In this document: one piece after another, positions 53,401 to 61,127 of the stretch | How the letters are laid out: every line of letters starts with the position of its first letter | Position numbering within the stretch: the stretch's first letter is position 1 | Origin: DYMC01 sp035406705 | GTDB taxonomy: Bacteria; Verrucomicrobiota; Lentisphaeria; Victivallales; GWF2-50-93 | Length of the DNA: 64,000 bases | Reading direction: 5' to 3' | Assembly: GCA_964426675.1 (NCBI GenBank) | Contig: CAYRRM010000006.1 | Span: 1-64,000 of the forward strand | The notes under the pieces: model-generated | What the model was told of the DNA's origin: nothing | The model's database searches: none | Seen by the model: only the letters and a program-made list of their open reading frames with translations | Made by a program: the position numbers and the translations under genes

Positions 53401-54891
53401 ATGCCTGTCAGATTTCTTTTTTTGTTATTAAATAGCCCGTTTACAACTCTTATCTTTGCTTTTGCATTATTTTTTATCAATAATAAAAAACTTCTTCTAA
53501 AAACAAAAATAAAAATAACTTTATCAATCTCTATTTTTTATCTAATCGTTTTGACCTCTTCAATTTTAAATGAAAAACTCTATACATTGATGAGAGGAGT
53601 TTGTAACCCTCTCAACCCATCTCTCATATTACTACTTATTCCATCTTTAATATTGCGAAAATCTCGTTATTATAAAGCCTTTCTAACTTTCCCTGTAGCA
53701 ATCATACTTCTTGCGATTTTCGCAACAATAAATGAATATCTAAACATCCCTTTTGAGGAAAGAATTTTCGCATGGATAATAATCCACCCAACATTGCTTT
53801 TCGCTGCGTTTTTCTCTTTTTTTATTCTACTTGAACCAATCCTTGATTTAAATAGTTTTAGATATGCTGTTAGAGCTGGAGCATTCGTTGTTTTAATATT
53901 TGGCGGTTTTATGTTTAGAAAAAATTTTACAGATTATAAGGAGATGCTTGCCAGAAGAAAAACAGCAAATCCTGGAGTAATGATGATTTCTGAAACAACT
54001 CCAGTCCTTTATCCAGATGAAAACTCAAGCTATAGTTATCTGCCTTCAGCCCCATGCAGATTTGCTCCAGATGGTGGATATGTTCAGGGCTGCAATATGG
54101 AAATGTTCCAGCGTTTCATGCAGATGAATTATAAAAAACTTGCAAATAATGATATCGTCGAAATGAAGATAGTCGCAAAGCTTTTGGGCGCTCTAATTTC
54201 ATTCCTCAGTTTATCCCTCCTCGCAGGACGCTGGTTTTGCGGTTGGATATGTCCTTTATCTACAATTGGAGATATCATAGATAGAATTCGTAGACTCTTT
54301 AAACTTCCACATTTAAAAGCTTCTCAACCTGTAAAAATAGCCTATTTCTTCTCTGGACTCAACCTCGGCTTTTTTGGGTTAGTGCTTGCAAAGCTATATC
54401 CACATATTGATGAAAATGGAAAATTTATGGGATGTAAAATACCCATTTTCCCATTATGTAAAATATGCCCGGCACAACAAATATGCCCCGTAATAGCAGG
54501 GGGAATCTCAAACTACCCCCCAATACCAGGATGGGAATGGGTGTTTGGATTTTACCGACTTTTTACTGCGGCAATCCTTGTCTTCTTTCTTGCGAGTTTC
54601 GCACTGAGCCGCAGAATTTGGTGCTATTTTTGCCCAATGGGAATGATTTCTGGTATTTTCAATCGAGGAGGATTAGCTGAATTAAAAAAAGAGCCTATAA
54701 AGTGTAATTCTTGTGGAGTATGTTATGAGGTGTGTCCAATGCAGATAGATACCGTGCGAGCAGAAATGAAAAACACTAATGTAAGCTCATACGACTGTAT
54801 ACTATGCTTAAAATGCGTTGAAAAATGCCCTCAAAATAAATGTCTGCACTTTGAATTTGCAGGAAAGAAAGTCGTCGAATCAAAATTTTAA
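53401..54891 (+). CDS. NapH/CcoG-like polyferredoxin membrane protein
   Basis: 496 residues. N-terminal half with about five membrane helices; then RWFCGWICPLS, CKICPAQQICPV and RRIWCYFCPMG, the cysteine motifs of NapH/NosR/RdxA-type proteins, within membrane helices; C-terminal double [4Fe-4S] domain CNSCGVCYEVCPM and CILCLKCVEKCP. Such proteins pass electrons from quinols or cytosolic donors across the membrane. No terminal reductase, NapG or heme gene is near. Starts two bases after thrC. Two palindrome copies lie inside. Role unknown. Confidence 0.82.
   Translation: MPVRFLFLLLNSPFTTLIFAFALFFINNKKLLLKTKIKITLSISIFYLIVLTSSILNEKLYTLMRGVCNPLNPSLILLLIPSLILRKSRYYKAFLTFPVAIILLAIFATINEYLNIPFEERIFAWIIIHPTLLFAAFFSFFILLEPILDLNSFRYAVRAGAFVVLIFGGFMFRKNFTDYKEMLARRKTANPGVMMISETTPVLYPDENSSYSYLPSAPCRFAPDGGYVQGCNMEMFQRFMQMNYKKLANNDIVEMKIVAKLLGALISFLSLSLLAGRWFCGWICPLSTIGDIIDRIRRLFKLPHLKASQPVKIAYFFSGLNLGFFGLVLAKLYPHIDENGKFMGCKIPIFPLCKICPAQQICPVIAGGISNYPPIPGWEWVFGFYRLFTAAILVFFLASFALSRRIWCYFCPMGMISGIFNRGGLAELKKEPIKCNSCGVCYEVCPMQIDTVRAEMKNTNVSSYDCILCLKCVEKCPQNKCLHFEFAGKKVVESKF
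53711..53725. repeat. Dispersed palindrome, copy 13
   Basis: TTGCGATTTTCGCAA. Plus-strand reading Leu-Ala-Ile-Phe-Ala in a membrane helix of the NapH-like protein. Confidence 0.85.
54590..54604. repeat. Dispersed palindrome, copy 14
   Basis: TTGCGAGTTTCGCAC, one outer mismatch. Plus-strand reading Leu-Ala-Ser-Phe-Ala in the NapH-like protein. Confidence 0.8.
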
Positions 54892-54896
54892 CCATT

Positions 54897-54911
54897 CTTA
54901 AACTGTTTAAG
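54897..54911. repeat. Short palindrome CTTAAAC-T-GTTTAAG
   Basis: A perfect 7-bp inverted repeat a few bases after the NapH-like stop codon, in the 96-bp gap between convergent genes. Possible part of a terminator. Confidence 0.3.
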
Positions 54912-54949
54912 TCCTTTGTTGCAAGCACTTACACTTACATATGGATTCG

Positions 54950-54974
54950 TTTTGCAAAAATTATTTTTGTAAAA
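54950..54974. terminator. Candidate bidirectional terminator
   Basis: TTTTGCAAAAA-TTA-TTTTTGTAAAA, an 11-bp stem with one mismatch between the convergent NapH-like and AraC genes. A and T tracts on both sides suit termination in either direction. Confidence 0.5.
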
Positions 54975-54987
54975 CTGCAGATGTGAA

Positions 54988-55845
54988 TTAAATATTTTGT
55001 CTGTGTATCATATTTTTCCTGTATTCAGAAGGAGAAAGCCCTGTAATAGCTTTAAAACGCCTGCTAAAATGAAATTGGTCATAATAAGCAAATTCTTTTG
55101 CAATCTTTTCCACAGGTAAGTTGCTTGAAGAAAGCCTTTCTGCAGCTGCTGTAATTTTTACGTGTGAGATATACTGTTTGGGGGAGATTCCAAATTTCCT
55201 CTTAAATTGTCTTCGAAAATTAACTTCACTCATACCGCAGAATTCTGCCATTTCTTCTACTGTCCACCATTTAGAAAGAGATTTTTTGATTTCCTTTATC
55301 AATAATTCAAATTTTTCCCTTTTCCCTCCCTTGATTTGCTCAAGATAAAGAGAACAAATAAATTCCTGCAACTTTATATTTGCCTGAAGCTGATTCTCAT
55401 CACGCGGATCTCTAGCCAATTCAATGATTGGAACTAAAGCCCTCTCTTTGCCAATGGAAAATATTCCCCGTTTAAATACTCCACTCCTGAAAAGCATATC
55501 TGCTACTGCACCATAAAAACATACTGCATCCTCAACATAATTATCCCCCCATCCTCCATAAAAGTGAATATAGCCTGGAATCATACAGATAAGACTGCCT
55601 GGCTCTATAAATTTTTCTCCCTCTTTTTCATCATAGTAAAGCCCATGCCCGTCATACATATGAGAAATACAATAAAACTCAAAATACCGTGGGAAAATAC
55701 CAGAACACGAAGGGGCAGATGCCCCCCTTAGAGTACTACATATCCGAAGTCCATAGTTTCTATGAAAAAGTGTCTCTCCTGGGATTATTCTGTGAACAGA
55801 AATATTAGTTTTGTTTTTGTCATCTTTTTTGATCGTTTTATACAT
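54988..55845 (-). CDS. AraC-family transcriptional regulator
   Basis: 285 residues. N-terminal cupin-like ligand domain (about 15-110, with GLYYDEKEGEKFIEPGSLIC) and C-terminal AraC double helix-turn-helix: WTVEEMAEFCGMSEVNFRRQ and the signature VEKIAKEFAYYDQFHFSRR followed by FKAITGLSPSEYRK. Divergent from two Gfo/Idh/MocA genes across a 70-bp gap, so it probably regulates them in response to a sugar or sugar acid. Confidence 0.88.
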   Translation of the reverse strand: MYKTIKKDDKNKTNISVHRIIPGETLFHRNYGLRICSTLRGASAPSCSGIFPRYFEFYCISHMYDGHGLYYDEKEGEKFIEPGSLICMIPGYIHFYGGWGDNYVEDAVCFYGAVADMLFRSGVFKRGIFSIGKERALVPIIELARDPRDENQLQANIKLQEFICSLYLEQIKGGKREKFELLIKEIKKSLSKWWTVEEMAEFCGMSEVNFRRQFKRKFGISPKQYISHVKITAAAERLSSSNLPVEKIAKEFAYYDQFHFSRRFKAITGLSPSEYRKNMIHRQNI

Positions 55846-55915
55846 TTAATAATTCTGTTTTAAACCTAAATTAAATCGTGTAAAATAAAAAACAAGGAAC
55901 AATAAATATAAAACT

Positions 55916-57055
55916 ATGAAAAAAAACAATATAAAAATTGGAGTAATTGGTTGTGGAGGCCGTGCAAAAGACGTGGTATCAAAATTACTAAATGCCTGGC
56001 AAGAAATAGAGATTTCATCCGTCTATGACCCGGATAAATCAAGGGCATCAGCCCTTTTATCCGCCTGCAAAAGCGAAAATAAGAACATTATGGCAGACTA
56101 TAAAGACGTAATTAATGACAGAGAACTAAAGTGGATTATGGTTTTCTCTCCAAACTGTTATCACAAAGAGCATATAATAGCATCTTTCAGAGCTGGCAAA
56201 CATGTTTTTGCTGAAAAACCATTAGCTACATCAATTCCAGATTGCAAAGCCATTTATGATGCCCATAAAAAATCAAGTTCAATATTTGCTACTGGATTTG
56301 TCCTGCGCTATGCGCCAATCTACAGGAAGGCAAAAGAAATACTAAAATCAGGAATTTTAGGTAAAATAATAAGTATAGCAGCAAGCGAAAATATCACACC
56401 CTCTCACGGCGCTTATATTATGAAAAATTGGAGAAGATTTGCAAAATTTGCAGGACCTCATATTCTCGAAAAATGCTGCCACGACCTTGATTTATTAAAC
56501 TGGTATACAGAATCCCTTCCATCAAGAGTATCATCATTTGGTGGACTCGACCTTTTTAAGAAAGAAAATCTCGGAATCCTGAAAAAATTAAATGACAACG
56601 GAAAAAAAGCCTTTGAAGGATGGTTTGATCCGGCAGGAGAAAAATGCCCATTCAGTTCTGAAAAAGATATCGTAGACCACCAATGCGTTTCGATGATTTT
56701 TAGAAATGGAATTTCAGCAAACTTTCAAGCCACATTGTCTAATGCAATCCCTGAAAGAAGAATTTATTTTTCTTGTAGCGAGGGAACAATGATAACAGAA
56801 CTATATTCTCAGTCTCTTAAATTCGCAAGAATCGGAGAAAAAATTGAAGAAATTTCTTTTAAAGGCGATTTACATGGAGGCGGAGACGCAATACTTGCAA
56901 AAGAATTAGGAGAAGCTATGATTAATGAAAAAGAACTACCATCTGGAGGAGAAGAAGGATTAAGAAGTTCTGTAGTGGCACTCGCTATTGACAAGGCAAG
57001 ACTCGAATCGAAAGTTATTAATTTAGAAACCATATGGAAAAAGCTCGGACAATAA
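55916..57055 (+). CDS. Gfo/Idh/MocA-family oxidoreductase
   Basis: 379 residues. Rossmann motif IGVIGCGGRAKDVVSKLL, EKP in HVFAEKPLATS, and the C-terminal domain with GPHILEKCCHDLDLLNW (catalytic histidine and aspartate helix). NAD(P)-dependent oxidation or reduction of a sugar or cyclitol is expected. First gene of a pair downstream of a divergent AraC regulator. No Shine-Dalgarno is obvious. Confidence 0.87.
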   Translation: MKKNNIKIGVIGCGGRAKDVVSKLLNAWQEIEISSVYDPDKSRASALLSACKSENKNIMADYKDVINDRELKWIMVFSPNCYHKEHIIASFRAGKHVFAEKPLATSIPDCKAIYDAHKKSSSIFATGFVLRYAPIYRKAKEILKSGILGKIISIAASENITPSHGAYIMKNWRRFAKFAGPHILEKCCHDLDLLNWYTESLPSRVSSFGGLDLFKKENLGILKKLNDNGKKAFEGWFDPAGEKCPFSSEKDIVDHQCVSMIFRNGISANFQATLSNAIPERRIYFSCSEGTMITELYSQSLKFARIGEKIEEISFKGDLHGGGDAILAKELGEAMINEKELPSGGEEGLRSSVVALAIDKARLESKVINLETIWKKLGQ

Positions 57056-57096
57056 ACTTTCTTTAATGAAACAATATAAAAATTGAAAATAGAATT

Positions 57097-58263
57097 ATGA
57101 AAACCTTAAACATTGGAGTTATAGGAGTCGGTGGACGCGGCAATCTTGCGCATTTTACTCATTTACCAGAAAAAAATTGCCAAATAATAGCTGGAGCTGA
57201 TATTGATGATGAACAACTCAAAAAATTTACAACACGCTTTGGAAAAGACGTCTTTATTACTAAAAATTATAAAGAATTATTGCAGAAAAAAGATATTGAT
57301 GCTGTATTTATAACTACTCCAGATTTCCTTCACGAAGAACAATGCATTGCAGCGCTAAAGGCAGGAAAAGCTGTTTACCTCGAAAAACCAATGGCTATAA
57401 CAATAGAAGGTTGTGATAAAATCCTGGAAACAGCCTATGAAACAAAATCAAAACTGTTTTTAGGGCATAATATGAGGCATTTCGCCTCCATTAAAAAAAT
57501 GAAAGAATTGATTGATTCAGGCATAATAGGAGAAGTTCAGGTCTGCTGGTGCAGGCATTTTATTGATTATGGAGGAGATGCTTATTTTAGAGACTGGCAC
57601 TCTGAAAGAAAAAATACTACTGGTTTATTATTGCAAAAAGGCGCTCATGATATAGATGTAATTCATTGGATTATGGGCTCTTACACAAAAACTGTCGTAG
57701 GAATGGGAATGCTATCTGTTTACAATAAATGTAAACGCAGAGCTCCGGGAACAAAAGGTTCCACCGATTGGGATAAAAGACGTTATCCACCTTTAACACA
57801 GGATGGTTTTTCACCCGTAATTGATGTAGAGGATCACAATATGATAATGATGCAACTTTCCAACGGTAAACAGGCTTCATATCTTCAGTGCCATTACACT
57901 CCTGATGCAGAAAGAAATTACACCTTCATCGGTACAGAAGGAAGAATTGAAAATGTTGGAGACCACGGCAATTGTGAAATACATGTATGGACTAAACGAG
58001 GTTCACGTCAAAAGCCAGATATAATTTACTATCTCAGAGATTCCACAGATTTTCACGGCGGTTCAGATATTGAAATAGTAAATACATTTATTGATTTCAT
58101 TCGCTACAATACAAAAACAAATACATCTCCAGTTGCTGCAAGATACGCAGTAGCAACTGGTTATATGGGACATAAATCAATGAGAAATGCCTCTAAGGCA
58201 TTTGATATTCCTCAAATAAGCGAAAAACTTATTGAGTATTTTGAAAATGGGCAAAAGACTTGA
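57097..58263 (+). CDS. Gfo/Idh/MocA-family oxidoreductase
   Basis: 388 residues. Rossmann motif IGVIGVGGRGNLAHF, EKP in AVYLEKPMAIT, and the GAHDIDVIHWIMG helix of the catalytic domain. Similar in design to the gene before it (41-bp gap) and probably co-transcribed. Such tandem pairs can act as successive dehydrogenase and reductase in sugar degradation. Substrate unknown. Confidence 0.88.
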   Translation: MKTLNIGVIGVGGRGNLAHFTHLPEKNCQIIAGADIDDEQLKKFTTRFGKDVFITKNYKELLQKKDIDAVFITTPDFLHEEQCIAALKAGKAVYLEKPMAITIEGCDKILETAYETKSKLFLGHNMRHFASIKKMKELIDSGIIGEVQVCWCRHFIDYGGDAYFRDWHSERKNTTGLLLQKGAHDIDVIHWIMGSYTKTVVGMGMLSVYNKCKRRAPGTKGSTDWDKRRYPPLTQDGFSPVIDVEDHNMIMMQLSNGKQASYLQCHYTPDAERNYTFIGTEGRIENVGDHGNCEIHVWTKRGSRQKPDIIYYLRDSTDFHGGSDIEIVNTFIDFIRYNTKTNTSPVAARYAVATGYMGHKSMRNASKAFDIPQISEKLIEYFENGQKT

Positions 58264-58286
58264 AAAAATAGAAAATTCCAGCAAAA

Positions 58287-59321
58287 TTACTTTCTGGCGT
58301 AATTCAGTTTCTCTACCACAAATTTGAAGCTCTCAACTGTTCTATTTAACGCTTCATCCTGATTTACAATGGGCTTATAGTTAAGATCCGTTTTTATCGC
58401 TGATATATCAAAGAAATGATCGCGAGCTAACTGCATAACCGTGAATCTTGTTAATAGGGGTTCTCCTGAAATATTGAAAATTCGATGGCGAAATTCGCAA
58501 AGAGCAGCAATTGCATAAGCTAAAGTTACCGGAATTTTTCTTGAAACATTTTTTAATCCGAGTAAGCTTAAAAAATTATTTATCCAGTTCCATAAATTAA
58601 CTTTATCACCATCGCTTACAAAATATATTTTTCCCGAATATTTTTGCGATTTTCGCAAAACTTCCCCTGCAAGAATATGCGCAAATGCCGCATTATCAAC
58701 GTATGTCAAATCAACGCAATTTTTTCCATCTCCTATCTGAATTAATTTTGATTTTATAGCCCTATCTATTAACCTCGGCAAGATATGAGGGTCTCCTGGC
58801 CCCCAAATAAGATGAGGTCTGATAGAAATAGTTCTAAGTTTTTCTGACGCAGATGCAACAACGATTCTCTCCGCATTTGCTTTAGTCTTCGGATAAAAAG
58901 CAAGGTATCTTTTTGAATACGGGATACTTTCATTCGCTCCATATACACCTGATGGCGGGATAACAACACTTGGAGAACTTGTATAAACCAAAACATTTAC
59001 TCTATTTTCATAAGCAGCGCGAATAACATTTCGAGTACCAATTACATTTATAGAAAAAAAATCTTCCCATCGCCCCCATATCCCAGCCATTGCGGCACAG
59101 TGAAAAATCATTGTTATTCCGACACATGATTCAATAAGCCTTTTCTCATCTCTTATATCACCATTCACAATTTCAACTCTCGGATCAGCAAAATTACTAC
59201 AAGTACTCCTACAAAATATTCTAACTGAGCCAGCTCCACGCAGGAGAAGTTGCCTCACTATCTCCCTCCCAAGAAAACCATTACCCCCTGTAATTAAAAT
59301 TCTTTCATTTTCCCATCGCAC
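58287..59321 (-). CDS. NAD-dependent epimerase/dehydratase (3-beta-HSD-like)
   Basis: 344 residues, extended short-chain dehydrogenase. N-terminal ILITGGNGFLGREIVRQLL (GxxGxxG), then FHCAAMAGIWG, the catalytic Ser in VLVYTSSPSV and Tyr-x3-Lys in AFYPKTKANAERI, RPHLIWGPGDPHILPRL. Closest in style to 3-beta-hydroxysteroid or sterol dehydrogenase-like enzymes that often modify sugars or lipids in bacteria. A partial relative starts at the right edge. Contains two palindrome copies in two different registers. Confidence 0.85.
   Translation of the reverse strand: MRWENERILITGGNGFLGREIVRQLLLRGAGSVRIFCRSTCSNFADPRVEIVNGDIRDEKRLIESCVGITMIFHCAAMAGIWGRWEDFFSINVIGTRNVIRAAYENRVNVLVYTSSPSVVIPPSGVYGANESIPYSKRYLAFYPKTKANAERIVVASASEKLRTISIRPHLIWGPGDPHILPRLIDRAIKSKLIQIGDGKNCVDLTYVDNAAFAHILAGEVLRKSQKYSGKIYFVSDGDKVNLWNWINNFLSLLGLKNVSRKIPVTLAYAIAALCEFRHRIFNISGEPLLTRFTVMQLARDHFFDISAIKTDLNYKPIVNQDEALNRTVESFKFVVEKLNYARK
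58486..58500. repeat. Dispersed palindrome, copy 15 (other register)
   Basis: TGGCGAAATTCGCAA, one outer mismatch. Minus-strand reading Cys-Glu-Phe-Arg in the epimerase, the same register as copy 5. Confidence 0.75.
58644..58658. repeat. Dispersed palindrome, copy 16 (third register)
   Basis: TTGCGATTTTCGCAA. Minus-strand reading Leu-Arg-Lys-Ser-Gln (TTG CGA AAA TCG CAA) in the epimerase. Confidence 0.85.
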
Positions 59322-59510
59322 TATTTAAACTCCATTTCTATGCACCGGACATCTTTAAAAAATAAATCAAAAATTAGAACAGTTTCTTTAAAATACTACA
59401 TAATTTTTGGTATTTTGGTATGTAATTTGCTACACTTATTTACTTTTTCAAAAAAGACATTAATTTAATTAAGAAATACCTAAAATAAAAAGTTTAGCTC
59501 TTACGTTATT

Positions 59511-60083
59511 ATGGAAAAAGAAAAAAGAAATAGCTCCGATGAAATCCTGATAAGAAATTACCTAAAGGGAAACATGGAGGCATTTGATGAGCTATATGAA
59601 AAATACAAAAGACAACTATATGCATATCTCAGAAAACTTTTGCCACAAAAGGATAGCCTCTGTGATGATATCTTTCAACAAACCTGGCTTAAAGCCATTG
59701 CGAATTTCAAATATTATAAAGAAAATGAAAGATTTCTTGCGTGGATTATGCGAATTTCGCACAACCTTGCAATGGATTACTTTAGAAAATATTCAAGAGA
59801 AAATCTTGAAGATATCAGTTCAATTGACCATTGGGATCAACTATCAACAAATAAAAATCCATCCAAAGAACTTTCAATTAAGGAGATTGGTGAAAATCTC
59901 AACCAATGTATCGAAAAATTGCCAACTGAACAAAAAGAAGTCTTTCTCTTTAGATATGATGAACTCCCTTTTAAGGAAATTGCAAGATTACAAAAATGCT
60001 CGATTAATACAGCTCTTGCAAGAATGCAATATGCTCTCAAAAGTCTCAGAAACTGCTTAAAGAATAGGAGGGCGGAAAAGTGA
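59511..60083 (+). CDS. ECF-type RNA polymerase sigma factor
   Basis: 190 residues. Sigma region 2 (FDELYEKYKRQLYAYLRKLL and DDIFQQTWLKAIANF with LAWIMRISHNLAMDYFRK) and region 4 (LPTEQKEVFLFRYDELPFKE followed by CSINTALARMQYALKSLRN). The stop overlaps the GTG of the anti-sigma-like gene. A tandem TTTTGGTAT-type repeat lies upstream near 59407-59421 and could belong to its promoter. Target genes unknown. Confidence 0.9.
   Translation: MEKEKRNSSDEILIRNYLKGNMEAFDELYEKYKRQLYAYLRKLLPQKDSLCDDIFQQTWLKAIANFKYYKENERFLAWIMRISHNLAMDYFRKYSRENLEDISSIDHWDQLSTNKNPSKELSIKEIGENLNQCIEKLPTEQKEVFLFRYDELPFKEIARLQKCSINTALARMQYALKSLRNCLKNRRAEK
59748..59762. repeat. Dispersed palindrome, copy 17 (third register)
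   Basis: ATGCGAATTTCGCAC, core intact with both outermost bases changed. Plus-strand reading Met-Arg-Ile-Ser-His in sigma region 2. A near-miss copy (TTGCGAATTTCAAAT) lies 50 bp upstream at 59698. Confidence 0.75.
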
Positions 60084-60652
60084 AAATAAATAAAAAATGC
60101 GATGAAGTTCAAAAAAATATAATATCCGAAAACTTTGATTCTTCCATCACATCTCATTTAAACGAATGCAGTGAATGCGCTGAGTTTGCGAATTTCGCAA
60201 AACAAATAAAAATAGTATTATCCAAAGAATTAAGTTCTCTAAAAGTTCCCGAGCAACTTGATTTAGCAATAAAAGGTGAAGCATCAAGATTTCTACATAA
60301 AAAGAATAGCTTTATTATATTCATAAAATCAAGAGAATTCATATCTCTTGCAATAGCAGCAACTTTAATAATAGTTTCTTCTATCGTCTTTCTTATAAAG
60401 GAAGATATTCAAACTCAAAAAATAGAAAATAAAACACAAGCATACGAACAAAATTCAAATAAAAATCAATCTTTACCAGACAAAAAATTAGATAGTGAAA
60501 AAGAAAAGTTAGATATTGAAGATGGTCTTTTCATTCTATCAACAAATTTTATACTTTGCAAAGAACTTATCGAATTTTCTTTAAACTTAGATAATATCTT
60601 TTACACAGAAGAAAATAATTATGACTATACCCCGAAAGATAATCTTATCTAA
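60080..60652 (+). CDS. Putative anti-sigma factor with zinc-binding N terminus and one membrane helix
   Basis: 190 residues starting with GTG, chosen because AGGAGGG lies at 60066-60072 and the codon overlaps the sigma stop. CDEVQKNIISE and HLNECSECAEF form an H-x3-C-x2-C pattern as in zinc-binding anti-sigma domains. A transmembrane helix (about residues 90-108) separates it from a charged C-terminal domain. The pairing and architecture imply it holds the ECF sigma at the membrane until a signal arrives. Carries a perfect palindrome copy. Confidence 0.78.
   Translation: MKINKKCDEVQKNIISENFDSSITSHLNECSECAEFANFAKQIKIVLSKELSSLKVPEQLDLAIKGEASRFLHKKNSFIIFIKSREFISLAIAATLIIVSSIVFLIKEDIQTQKIENKTQAYEQNSNKNQSLPDKKLDSEKEKLDIEDGLFILSTNFILCKELIEFSLNLDNIFYTEENNYDYTPKDNLI
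60186..60200. repeat. Dispersed palindrome, copy 18
   Basis: TTGCGAATTTCGCAA, 7-bp arms. Plus-strand reading Phe-Ala-Asn-Phe-Ala, directly after the zinc motif of the anti-sigma protein. Confidence 0.9.
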
Positions 60653-60772
60653 AAAAAATTCCCGCAAATTTTTTCTCAGTTCTTTATAATCTAACTATTT
60701 CATCACAAAAAATAGATTCAGATTAAATATTCTTTTCAAAGGCTGCTACAATGGATTAATGTGTTACTCTAA

Positions 60773-60900
60773 TCTGTATATTTTATGAAACCAGTGTGTC
60801 CAATAATTGAGAGATAGCTGTAATAATGCAAATTAAAAATAATTGAACTGAAGTATAATGACTTCGCCCTCCTGAGCGCAAGTAAAAAATGCGAAAAAAT
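60773..60900 (-). pseudogene. Remnant of the same unrecognised coding element, copy B
   Basis: In the 475-bp gap before trpE. Minus-strand frames give EGEVIILQFNYF, a stop, then FALLQ, and in a shifted frame YSYLSIIGHTGFIKY. Joined, they align with copy A (EVIVFQFCYLQIAVV ... LSWYFAGDIGFVKY), so B looks like the same element with a stop and a frameshift. The rest of the gap is AT-rich without other features. Confidence 0.4.
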
Positions 60901-61127
60901 GAAATGCAGCAAATTGTGATTTTTGAAAAAAATCATAATATTTCTAAAAAAGATATTCGGAGAGTTCACATTCTTTATGAAAATAACAGGTTAACTGAAT
61001 ATAAATTACCTATAATTACCTATAAAATATTTTTTAATATATTTCTATCATAAATTTGCCATTTAAAATCGTAATGCTATAATTTACAATCTTTGATGAT
61101 GCTGGTAAAAAGGGAATAATTTTTTAT

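Noticed and set aside
60769..60969. A possible 66-residue minus-strand gene.
   Set aside because: Low complexity at the start and alignment with copy A only by combining frames; it reads as a decayed remnant.
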